Shown here in pieces: positions 31,699 through 42,000 of a stretch of 64,000 bases of DNA. A model generated the notes under the pieces. The model saw only the letters and a list, made by a program, of their open reading frames with translations, was not told the DNA's origin and did no database searches. The first letter of the stretch is position 1, and every line of letters starts with the position of its first letter. A program made the position numbers and the translations under genes. The DNA comes from Brassica napus (lineage: Eukaryota > Streptophyta > Magnoliopsida > Brassicales > Brassicaceae), in NCBI RefSeq assembly GCF_020379485.1, contig NW_026014709.1:35415-99414 (forward strand). The letters run 5' to 3'.

Positions 31699-32229
31699 TA
31701 AACACTTTTGTGTTTGTAGTGTGTTTAATAATTAATCTGTGTGATTTGTATAATGTTTAGGAGATTAAGAGTTCTAGAGAGAATAAGAACAAGAGAGAGA
31801 GACTCAAAACTCCATTAATTATTAAAGATGAGGTTTACAACATATTTATGTGTGTGAAACAATACATTTCGAAATCCATAAGATAAGAGAGAGATTCAGA
31901 GCATGTGTAGTCAAAGAGAGCCATCCAAAAGCATCCAATGGGAGTCTTCACATGCTTGATCCCTTTGGCATCTTTTACTAGATGCTGTCTACTTTACAGC
32001 CTGTCTCCAGCCTCTCTAGCTTGAGGAAACCTTATCCAGACTGCTCCTTCCTTATCCAAGAGCTCCTTGGTCGTGGGTAACTCTCCAAAGTGAAGCAAGA
32101 TCACTTTCCAAGCTTTAACTGAGTTACCACAGTAAAACTAAAGTTACTGTGGTAAAACTCTAAAGTTACTGTATGCCTCAATCCTCTTTCTCTATCAATG
32201 TCTCCTCTCTTTATTACCTCATCTCAACA
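31699..32229 (-). repeat. Solo LTR K in I gag
   Basis: 531 bp. In its own sense it starts TGTTGAGATGAGG and ends AAGTGTTTA. Target duplication GAGTG lies at 31694-31698 and 32230-32234. No interior is left, so it is the product of LTR-LTR recombination. It is similar to the B 5' LTR and has GTTACTGTGGTA-type repeats near 32120-32172. Confidence 0.93.
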
Positions 32230-32234
32230 GAGTG

Positions 32235-35200
32235 TTCATACTCAGCTTACTTGGGAGAATCAGTAGAAGATGGTGTAGGTACAAGGAGGCAGGAGACCAA
32301 AGGAGGAGAGGATCCAATCACAAAGAAAGAATGGGATGAGTTTGTTAAGTGTGTGTATGAACTGGTTGCAAGAAAGAAGCAAGGTGCTCTAGCTGCAAGT
32401 GAGAAGCAAAGCGATTCCTACACAGCCTCTAAACCTATCATAATTGATTCTGGAGCAACACATCATATGATCAGTGATAGGAGTCTGATAAGTGATGTCA
32501 GGGCTGCAACAGGGTGTGTTACCATAGCTAATGGCGCTCAGATCCCAGTAGAAGGAATGGGAAACCTCAAGCTGTTTGAGAAGAGCTCAACCGCCTTATA
32601 TCTGCCTCAGTTCACTTCAAATCTGATATCTGTTAAGAAAGCTACAATTGATCTGGATTGTCAAGTAGTATTCAGGCCAAATGAAGTTGAGTTTCAAGAT
32701 TTGAAGACTGGAAGAGTTATTGGCAGAGGGGATAGCAAGCATCACTTATATCATCTCCAAACAGCTAAGACTCTTAATCCCATTAACTCTATGTGCCTGA
32801 GTAGTGCTGCTGATAGGTGTGATAGTATGACTTGGCATGCTAGATTAGGACATCCTCATGCTCGTGCAATTGAGTTAATCATGCCTAATATGTCATTTAA
32901 TCACTTGGAGTGTGAAGCATGCATATTAGGAAAGCATTGTAGGACTGTCTTTCCAGCATCAGAGACTATATATGAGCATTGCTTTGATCTAGTTCACTCA
33001 GATGTGTGGACATCTCCGTGTGAGTCTAGGGATAGCCAGAAGTACTTTGTAACTTTTATTGATGAGAAATCAAAGTATACATGGGTCACTTTGATTCCCT
33101 CTAAAGATAGAGTCCTAGAAGCCTTTATGAACTTCCAAGCATATGTAACTAATCAATACAATGCTACTGTGAAGGTGCTAAGATCTGATAATGGAGGAGA
33201 ATACACTAGCAATGCTTTCAAGAGTTATCTAGCAAAGCATGGGATTGTGCAGCAGACAAGCTGTCCTTACACACCACAGCAGAATGGGGTGGCTGAGAGA
33301 AAGAATAGGCACTTGATGGAGGTAGCAAGGTCAATGATGTTTCATGCAAATGTTCCAAAGAGGTTTTGGGGGGATGCTGTTCAGACTGCATGCTATCTCA
33401 TCAACAGAGTTCCGACCAAGATCCTAAAGAATCTGTCTCCCTTTGAGGTATTGAACAAGACTAAACCACACCTTGATCATTTGAGAGTCTTTGGGTGTTT
33501 ATGTTATGTGATGGTTCCCGGAGAGAGGAGGAACAAGCTAGAAGCAAAGAGTACTAAAGCTATGTTCATTGGGTACTCAATCACTCAGAAAGGGTACAAA
33601 TGTTATGATCCAATAACCAGGAGGGTTTTGGTATCCAGAGAAGTGAAGTTTGTGGAGTCTAAAGGATATTATGAGGAGAAGAAATGGGAAGACCTAGAGG
33701 ATCTGTCCCGAGCTCCAACAGAGAAGGCAACAACACTGAGAGTGTTGTTGGAGAGGCTAGGGATAGGATTATCCCAAGATCAGAAACCAGGAAGGAGAGA
33801 ACCTTCTAACCAAGCTGGAGAAGCTGGAGAAACAACCCCTCTTGATCATGAGAGGGGGAATGGATCTGAATCAGAAGAGCAGGAGCAAAACCAAGAGGAT
33901 TCAGGACAGCATGATCATGAGGAGACACATGAAGTTGAGAATGTTGTTCAGTCTACTGGTACAGAGGAGAGTGAGGATCAGTCAGATGGAAATGAGCAGG
34001 GAGAACCTACTGGCTTAGGAGAAGAAACACAAGATAATATTCAGGCTGAAGAATACGTTGAGACCCTGCGGAGGAGCACAAGGATAAAGAGGGATCCTTC
34101 CAACTGGGTAAACACGAGAGTGTACTACAATGCCCAGGCTGTGGAGCATCCTTCTCAAGCTGTGTGTTCCTTTGCTGAGTTTCCAGAGGAGCATCATGCC
34201 TTTATGATTAGTCTGGATGAGAGTTATGTACCAAGGACTTATGAAGAAGCTATGTTAGACAAGGAATGGAAAGAATCAGTGGGAGCTGAAGCAGGTGCTA
34301 TGATCAAAAATGATACATGGTATGAGAGTGAGCTGCCTAAGGGAAAGAGGGCTGTATCTAGTAGATGGATCTTCACAATCAAGTATCTAGCAAATGGACA
34401 GATTGATAGGAAGAAGACCAGATTGGTTGCAAGAGGATTTACACAGACCTATGGAGAGGATTACATTGATACCTTTGCACCAGTAGCTAAGCTACATACA
34501 GTTCGGATTGTGTTGTCCATTGCAACAAACTTGGAGTGGGATTTGTGGCAGATGGATGTGAAGAATGCTTTCTTACAAGGTGAGCTAGAAGATGAGGTAT
34601 ACATGCTTCCTCCTCCTGGTCTTGAGCATCTAGTAAAACCAGGAAATGTTTTGAGATTGAAGAAGGCAATCTATGGGCTGAAGCAGTCTCCTAGAGCTTG
34701 GTACAGGAAGCTGAGTACAACCCTGAATGGCAGAGGATTCAGGAAGTCTGAACTGGATCATACACTCTTCACTTTGGTTACTCCATCAGGGATCATTGTG
34801 ATACTGGTATATGTGGATGATTTGATTATCACAGGGAGTGATAAGGCTGGGATTAAAGCCACTAAAGAGTTCCTCAAGTCTGTGTTTGACATCAAAAACT
34901 TGGGAGAGATGAAGTATTTCTTGGGGATTGAGATATGCAGATCCAAGGAGGGTTTGTTTATGTCTCAAAGGAAGTATACAATGGATATGCTGAAGGAGAC
35001 TGATATACTTGGAGGAAAGGTAGCAAAGACACCTCTTGAGGAGGGGTATAAGGTCTTGCGTGAGGGGGAGGTTGAAGAGAAGCAGTTGTTTGAGGATCCT
35101 AAGCTATACAGGAAGATGGTTGGCAAGTTGATCTACTTGACCATCACACGGCCAGATATATGTTTTGCAGTGAACCAAGTGAGTCAGCATATGCAGGCGC

Positions 35201-35778
35201 CAAAGGTACATCATTGGAAGATGGTTGATAGGATACTGAGGTATTTGAGTGGCACGCCTGGTCAAGGAGTTTGGATGGGTTGCAATGGCAGTACAGAAGT
35301 GGTTGGGTATTGTGATGCTGATTGGGCAGGAGATAGAGTGGACAGGAGATCAACTACTGGATATTGTACATTCATTGGAGGGAACTTGGTTACTTGGAAG
35401 AGTAAGAAGCAAAAGGTTATCTCTTGTTCAAGTGCTGAAGCTGAGTATAGAGCCATGTTGAAGCTGACAAACGAATTGGTGTGGATCAAGGGGATCTTGA
35501 AGCATCTAGAGATTGAGCAGAGTACTCCTATGACTATGCATTGTGATAATCAAGCAGCTATCCACATTGCCTCCAACTCAGTGTTTCATGAGAGAACAAA
35601 GCACATAGAGGTGGATTGTCATAAGGTGAGGCAGATGATTATCTTAGGAGTGATTCTGCCATGTTATACAAGGAGTGAAGATCAGCTTGCAGATGTGTTT
35701 ACCAAGGCAGCGAGATTGAAGACAATGGAGTCCATACTATCCAGGCTTGGACTCATCGATCTTACTCCCAGGAGCTGA
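32235..35778 (+). pseudogene. I Gag C-terminus and pol (protease, integrase, RT, RNase H)
   Basis: The frame is continuous from the solo LTR to the stop. Protease: IIDSGATHHMISD. Integrase: WHARLGHPH...CEACILGKHC zinc site, HSDVW, SDNGGEY, AERKNRHLMEV. Then come a Glu/Gln-rich linker, RT with VKNAFLQGELEDEVYM and YVDDLIITGSD, and RNase H with CDADWAGDRVD, SSAEAEYRAM and CDNQAAIH. All catalytic residues are present. It encodes particle maturation, integration and reverse transcription functions. Only the solo LTR separates it from its gag start. Leading residues before 32235 come from K. Confidence 0.93.
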
Positions 35779-35810
35779 GCCCCTTAACCTTGGAGTCTCC
35801 ACTCTTTTTC

Positions 35811-35920
35811 CCTCATCAAAGTTTTATCCCAATGGGTTTTCTTTGGTGAGGTTTTTAATGAGGGAGGTCTTCATGGTTTCCAAGCTTGACTTGTTCCACA
35901 TGGTCAAGCTTGAGGGGGAG
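35811..35920 (+). promoter_or_regulatory. I 3' hairpin module and polypurine tract
   Basis: Hairpin 1: CCTCATCAAAG (35811-35821) with CTTTGGTGAGG (35841-35851). Stem 2: CAAGCTTGAC (35881-35890) with GTCAAGCTTG (35903-35912). Polypurine tract 35906-35920. Confidence 0.75.
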
Positions 35921-36419
35921 TGTTGAGAAGAAGACCAAGAAGTGAAGAGATGAAGCTTTGAGGTTCAATAGAGTGTTGAGGCTGAGACAGTAACTTTAGA
36001 GTTTTACTGTGGTAACTTTATTTTAACCACAGTAACTACTTGGGAAGTTACCTGAAGTGATGAGAAGGTAACTTGGTGAAGAGAGGAGTTGAAACTCGTC
36101 CAAGGAGGGTAAGGGATAAGGTTTCTCTTGGCTGGAAAGGATAAGCATCTTTACAGCAAGTGACAGCCTGTCCAAGCATGTGAAGCATCTCAGCCTAGTA
36201 TTTCTATTGACTTCACATGCTTATAGGTCTAGATTGAATACACTGAACCTAGACATGATTGTAATCTCTTTATAGCTTGTAATCTCTCATCTGAATCAAT
36301 TAATGGAGTTTTGAGTATTCTCTCTTGTTCTTTATTCTCTTAGTCTCTCTTAAATCTCCAAATCTACACTAATCATCTCTTGATATTTATTCATCACTCT
36401 ACATACACAAAAGTGTATA
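35921..36419 (+). repeat. I 3' LTR
   Basis: 499 bp, read as identical to the 5' LTR; followed by CTTTA. Confidence 0.96.
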
Positions 36420-36563
36420 CTTTATGTACTTGAGGATATTAACCCCATTTCTAGTTGTTTGCTGAGTTCTGTTTTAAGTAAAGGAGCATTATGGCACTCT
36501 AGGCTAGGACATCCACATGTTAGAGCCTTAAGCTTAATGTTACCAGGTGTCATGTTTAAAAAT
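36420..36563 (+). pseudogene. H pol fragment: start of integrase region
   Basis: Continues the H frame with LYVLEDINPISSC, then ALWHSRLGHPHVRALSLMLP, the histidine half of the integrase zinc site. It is cut at MFKN by the 5' LTR of J, before the cysteine pair. The frame is open and diverged from N. Confidence 0.9.
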
Positions 36564-37112
36564 TGTTGAGATGAGGAAGTCATTATGAGAAGGAGAGGAA
36601 GAGCTAAGCAAGTAATGGAAAGAGTACGGACAGTACGGCCTATGTACGGACAGGGGCTTGGCCGTACATCTGAGGAAACATGAAGGAAGAAGGAGATGGG
36701 TGAGTAAAGCCTCTAGAGTACATAGAAGGTCTCAAGACTGATCAGACCGTTTAAGGATAAGGGTGGGACGAGCCTTATCCATCCAGGCCGTGGACAGGCT
36801 GTAAAGGCCAAGCGTGTGAGCCTTACCATCCGTTCATTCAAAAGGGACGCTCCTCTTGGTCTTGACTTCACATGCTTATGACTAGTGCTGCTTTCTCTTA
36901 ACTTGTAACCCTAATGCCTCTTCTATAAATATTGTAACCTCATCTCATAATAAGATCAGACAGTTCTAAACAATCTCTCTCTATACTCATTTCATTATGA
37001 TTCTCCATTAGTCTCTAATCTGTCTCTTAATCTCTTATTCTCTTCTATAATCCTTTCTAAACTCAGATAATCATTTACATCCTTAAATCTCACATGGTAT
37101 CAGAGCCAGGTT
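36564..37112 (+). repeat. J 5' LTR and primer-binding site
   Basis: LTR 36564-37094 ends CTCACA; PBS 37095-37112. A CGTAC/GTACGG cluster lies at about 36624-36668 and a TATA box TATAAATA at 36924-36931. Confidence 0.95.
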
Positions 37113-37357
37113 GATTAAAATCTGAGTTCGTGAGAGACTTTCTTAAAGGATTCAAGTTTGAAACTTTAAGAGAACAAGTGAGTGTGTTTGAGAGTTTCTT
37201 GAGAGTTCAAAAGCTCAAGGTACTTTGCGTGTGTCTTGGTGATCCGTGGGAGGTTCATTTGAAGACTCAAGGGTAAATCTTTGTTCTAGAGGGCAGTGTG
37301 GGTTCTCAGTACAAGATCTAGTAGGGTGTTCAAGCTGTAGACGTCAAGCTGTTCAAG

Positions 37358-38224
37358 ATGGAAAGTGTTTTGAAGATGAAGGTCGCGGTGACATTCAAAG
37401 GAAGCAACTACCTAGTCTGGTCTAGGATGGTGAAGACTGCTGTGGGAAGCAAGGGTTTGTGGAAGCATATCACAGCTGGTGAAGCTCCAAGGGCGATTAC
37501 TCAAGAGGGTGACGCAGAGAGCTCCGAGGAGAGTGTTGTGGAGAAGTGGCAACAAGAAGACATGATGGTGATGTCAGTTCTTCATGCCTCGTTGGAACCG
37601 GCTATCCTAGATGCTTATAGCTACTGTGAGACAGCCAAGGAGCTGTGGGACACTCTGAAGAAGGTGTATGGAAATGTTTCTAACCTGAACCGAGTGTTTG
37701 AAGTCAAGAAGGCAATCAACGAGTTAACCCAAGATGACATGGAGTTTACAAAGCATTTGGGGAGGTTCAGGACATTGTGGTCTGAGCTGGAGATGTTGAG
37801 GCCAAGCACAGTTGATCCAGAGCTTCTAAATGAGAGGCGTGAGCAGGACAAGGTCTTTGGGTTGCTGCTCACATTGAATGCAAGCTACAATGGTCTCATT
37901 CAGCACATGCTAAGGTCCGAGAAATTACCTGACCTTGAGGAGGTGTGTGCTCAGATACAAAGGGAGCAGGGCTCAATAGGCTTGTTTGGAGGCAAGGGAG
38001 ACTTATCTCTTGCAAATGCTGTGCAATCTGACCGTGAAGAACCTCCTCAAGCCAACAAAGCTGGCTACAACAAGTATGAGAAGTTCAATGGGAATTGTGA
38101 TCATTGCAAGAAGTATGGGCACAAGAAGATTCAGTGCTGGATACTCCATCCCCACTTGAAGCCGGCTAAGTTCATAAAGGAGAAAGAGGCAAGAGCTCAC
38201 TTGACTGAAGGATCAAGTGGAGCA
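37358..38224 (+). pseudogene. J Gag, interrupted by N
   Basis: The ATG starts MESVLKMKVAVTFKGSNYLV, followed by WSRMVKTAVGSKGLWKHI, the capsid helices, and a CX2CX4HX4C knuckle (CDHCKKYGHKKIQC). The frame is open until the N insertion at SSGA and resumes in the same frame at 44391. This start aligns with N and O. Gag would form the particle shell and bind the element RNA. Confidence 0.9.
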
Positions 38225-38833
38225 TGTTGAGATGAAGAGTGTCAAGTGAAGAATGGAGATGAGGGTTGAGTAGAATGAAGAAGAGGAAGGATAGGAAGGT
38301 TTGGGAGCTTTGGGATCAGCCTGTCCGTACAAGGCCGTACATGGCCGTACATGACAGGACAGGCCGTACAAGATAGGATCGACCAAAGCTCAACCAAACC
38401 TCACCATAAGTTATCCAAGTTACTTAAGTAAAGAGGAGAAGTTACCTTGGCCTTTGTGAGTGGATCAGACCGTTGGAAAGGATAAGGGAGAGTCTTGGAC
38501 AGGCTGGCACAGCTGGACACGGAAAAGCAAAAGGTTGAGCCAGCTAATGAAGGCTCACACGCGCGGCTCACCTCATTGGACAAGTTTGAAATGGCCATTG
38601 ACTCCACATGCTTACCTTATCCTCTTAAGCTACGAAAACCCTAGTCTCTTCTCTTATAAAGTTGTAAACACTCTCATTAATACAATCAAGCAAGTTTTGA
38701 GTCTTTCTCTTAGTCTTTAAGATCAATGGTTCCATATTAGACTCATAATCTCATTTCATTCTCTAATCTTCTCTAAATCGATTCTAGTCTTTCCTAAACA
38801 CTCAGATTACTCTAAACATTACTAAAAATCTCA
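38225..38833 (+). repeat. N 5' LTR
   Basis: 609 bp, TGTTGAGATGAAG ... AAATCTCA. TATA box at 38655-38660. The CGTAC cluster is listed separately. Confidence 0.96.
38325..38370 (+). promoter_or_regulatory. CGTAC cluster in N LTR U3
   Basis: Four CCGTACA copies, with CGTAC at 38326, 38336, 38346 and 38365. TCCGTACAA here fits the published SBP-box consensus TNCGTACAA. Binding is inferred. Confidence 0.5.
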
Positions 38834-38851
38834 TGGTATCAGAGCCAGGTT
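38834..38851 (+). other. N primer-binding site
   Basis: TGGTATCAGAGCCAGGTT, with no gap after the LTR. Confidence 0.96.
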
Positions 38852-39081
38852 AGTGAAAACCTGAGTTCGTGTTAGGCTCTTTGGAGATTCAAGATTGAAG
38901 CTTTAAAGAGCTTGGTTGGTGTTCTTGTGTTCTTGGGAAGTTCCGGGTATTGTCCGAGTTCAAAGACTAGTTCTTAGTGTGTTGCTGAAGCTGTGAGGTT
39001 GAAGACCGAGGCAGTGAGTGTTCTTACAAGTCTCTTAACCCAAGATCCAGTTTGTGAAGTCTAGAGAAGTCATAGTTCATC

Positions 39082-42000
39082 ATGGAAAGTGGTATGAACA
39101 TGAACATGAAGGTAGCGGTTTGCTTCAAGGGAACCAACTACTTGGTGTGGTCTCGGATGGTGAGAACCACAGTGGGAAGCAAAGGGCTTTGGAAGCACAT
39201 CACGCCAGGAGAAGCTCCAAAGCTCATCACCCAAGGAGAAACTGAAGGAGAAGCCGCAAGCAAAGCGGAAGAGAAGTGGCATCAGGAGGACATGTTGGTG
39301 ATGTCAGTGCTGCATGCTTCACTTGAGCCGGCGATTCTAGATGCATACAGCTACTGTGAATCAGCTAAAGAGCTGTGGGATACGTTGAAGAAGGTGTATG
39401 GGAATACATCAAACCTAAGCCGTGTGTTTGAAGTGAAGCAGGCTATAAACAACTTGGTACAAGAGGATATGGAGTTCACCAAGCATCTAGGGAGGTTCAG
39501 AACACTCTGGTCCGAGCTGGAGATGTTGAGGCCAAGTACTACAGATGCAGATGAGCTCAACAAAAGAAGAGAGCAAGATAAGGTCTTTGGGCTACTCCTC
39601 ACCATGAATCCGGCTTACAATGGTCTTATCCAACACTTGCTTAGAGAGGACACACTACCTGATCTTGAAGAAGTGTGCGCAAGGATTCAGAAGGAACAAG
39701 GCTCTATTGGGTTGTTTGGAAAGAAAGGAGAGCTATCTCTCGTGAATCAAGCAACTCAAGAGGAGGGAGGGGAAGCTCCACAGGCACACAAGGCTGCGCA
39801 TGGGAAGTATGATGAGAGGAGGTTCAATGGGAACTGTGATCACTGCAAGAAGCATGGCCACAAGAAGAGCCAATGCTGGATACTCCATCCCCATCTCAAG
39901 CCAGCAAAGTTTATGAAGGACAGAGAGGCAAGGGCTAATGTCTCAGATGGAGCAAGCGCAAGTGGAGCAGGTACTAGCAAAGGGAAGGAGATAGATGGGC
40001 GTGAAGCAGGTGATGGGAGGTCTCTTGTAGCCTACACTGGAGCCCCAAGCAACCGTGGGAACTATGATCAAGAGTATCTAAGGAAATCCGACCTGGATGC
40101 TCTCATTAAGCTCTTCAAGGAGCATGGTAACATTTTTGGGTATTCCTTTGGGGCTAGGGCTATAGGGAATGATGAGAATCCAACTAGAATTGATAGGATG
40201 CATGAAAGTGTGATAGAGATAATCAACCAATCTAGAACGGCTAGTCTTGCTAGGAATGATCATGCATTCAAACCATCTAGTATCCTTGCTCATATTGCTA
40301 GTTCACATGCCATTAAGCCTTTAGTAGTTGATTCTGGTGCATCTCATCATATGATAAGTGACACTAGTTTGATTAAAAACATTGTACCAATGAATGGAAA
40401 TGTGATGATAGCTAATGGAGATAAGATACCTATTAGAGGAATAGGAAGTCTTAAACTGTTTGATAAGGAAACTAAAGCTTTTTATATGCCTGAATTTACT
40501 TCAAACTTGTTATCTGTTAAGAAATGTGCTACTGATTTGCAATGTAATGTCATATTCAGTCCTAATGATGTGAAGTTTCAGGATATTAAAAGCAGCAAAA
40601 TGATTGGAAAGGGAGTGACTAAAGGAGAATTGTATTTACTTGAAGATCTTGCTCCTGTTTCTAGTTATAGCTGCTCGTTTACTTCTGTTTCCGGTTCTAG
40701 TTTAAGTAAAAATGCATTGTGGCATGCTAGATTAGGACACCCTCATAATAAGGCTTTAAAACTGATGTTGCCAGGTGTTTCCTTTGAGAATAATGATTGT
40801 GAAGCTTGTATTTTAGGCAAGCATTGTAAGACTGTCTTTACTAAATCTACTACGGTTTATGAGAAGTGTTTTGATTTGATTCATTCTGATGTTTGGACTG
40901 CTCCTTGCTTATCTAGAGACAATCAAAAGTATTATGTAACCTTCATTGATGAAAAATCCAAATACACCTGGTTAACCTTAATTCCAACCAAAGATAGGGT
41001 ACTTGATGCATTTAAGAACTTTCAATCATATGTGACTAACCATTATAATGCCAAGATAAAGATTTTCAGGTCAGATAATGGAGGAGAGTACACGGGACAA
41101 GCATTCAAGCTCCACCTATCTCAGCATGGAATCCTACATCAGACAAGTTGTCCCTATACTCCACAACAGAATGGTGTGGCTGAGAGAAAGAATAGGCATC
41201 TGATGGAAGTGGCCAGGTCCATGATGTTTCAAACCAATGTACCCAAGAAGTTCTGGAGTGATGCAGTCACTACAGCTTGTTATCTCATCAACAGAACACC
41301 AACTCTGATCCTGCAAGGGTTATCACCATTTGAGGTATTGAACCGATACAAGCCCTCTTTGGAACATATGAAGATCTTTGGGTGTTTGTGTTTTGTGATG
41401 GTACCGGGAGAATTAAGAAACAAGCTTGAAGCTAGGAGCTCCAAGGCAATGTTTGTTGGATACTCATCAAGTCAGAAAGGATACAAGTGCTATGATCCTA
41501 ACACAAGGAGAGTGTTAGTATCTAGAGAAGTGAAGTTTGTGGAAGAAAAAGGATATTATGAGGAGCAGATTCAAGAAGATTTGAAAGATCTCACTTCAGA
41601 TAGAGCTGCAACCTTGAGGATAATACTAGAAGGACTTGGAATCAATATGGATCAAGAACAGCAAGAAGTAAGAGGCACTACACCAATACCGAATCATCAG
41701 ACGTCCAATCTTGAACATGAGGGGGGGAATGGAACAGAAACTCAAACTCAAAGTCATGAAGAGAGTTCTGGTTCTCATGATCAAGCTGTGGAGTCAAATG
41801 ATCAACAAGAAGGAGCTGAAGCAAGTCAGCTAAGGGATGAAGGAGCTGAAGCAAGTCAGCCAAGAGAAGAAAGTACACAAGAAGGTGTACAAGACATGGA
41901 GTTACCGGCACAAGAAGGGCCAGTGTTGAGAAGAAGTACAAGGCTGAGAAAGGATCCTTCCAGTTGGGTAAACACGAGAGTGTACTACAATGCTCAAGCT

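Larger units (their letters stand above)
30388..36419 (+). mobile_element. Element I: Copia element inserted in H, carrying solo LTR K
   Basis: The LTRs are 499 bp (30388-30886, 35921-36419) and read as identical. Target duplication CTTTA lies at 30383-30387 and 36420-36424. PBS 30887-30904, polypurine tract 35906-35920. The gag-pol frame is open except for the solo LTR at 31699-32229. It belongs with L, and more distantly B and M. Confidence 0.95.
25195..36563 (+). mobile_element. Element H: outermost Copia element, in three pieces
   Basis: Pieces: 25195-25209 (15 bp of gag), 29461-30387 (gag and protease) and 36420-36563 (start of integrase). They join in one open frame after removing G and I with their target duplications (GTTGA and CTTTA). 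Its 5' part lies left of B, outside the window. Its 3' part beyond J was not found, because the right flank of J does not match. Confidence 0.88.
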
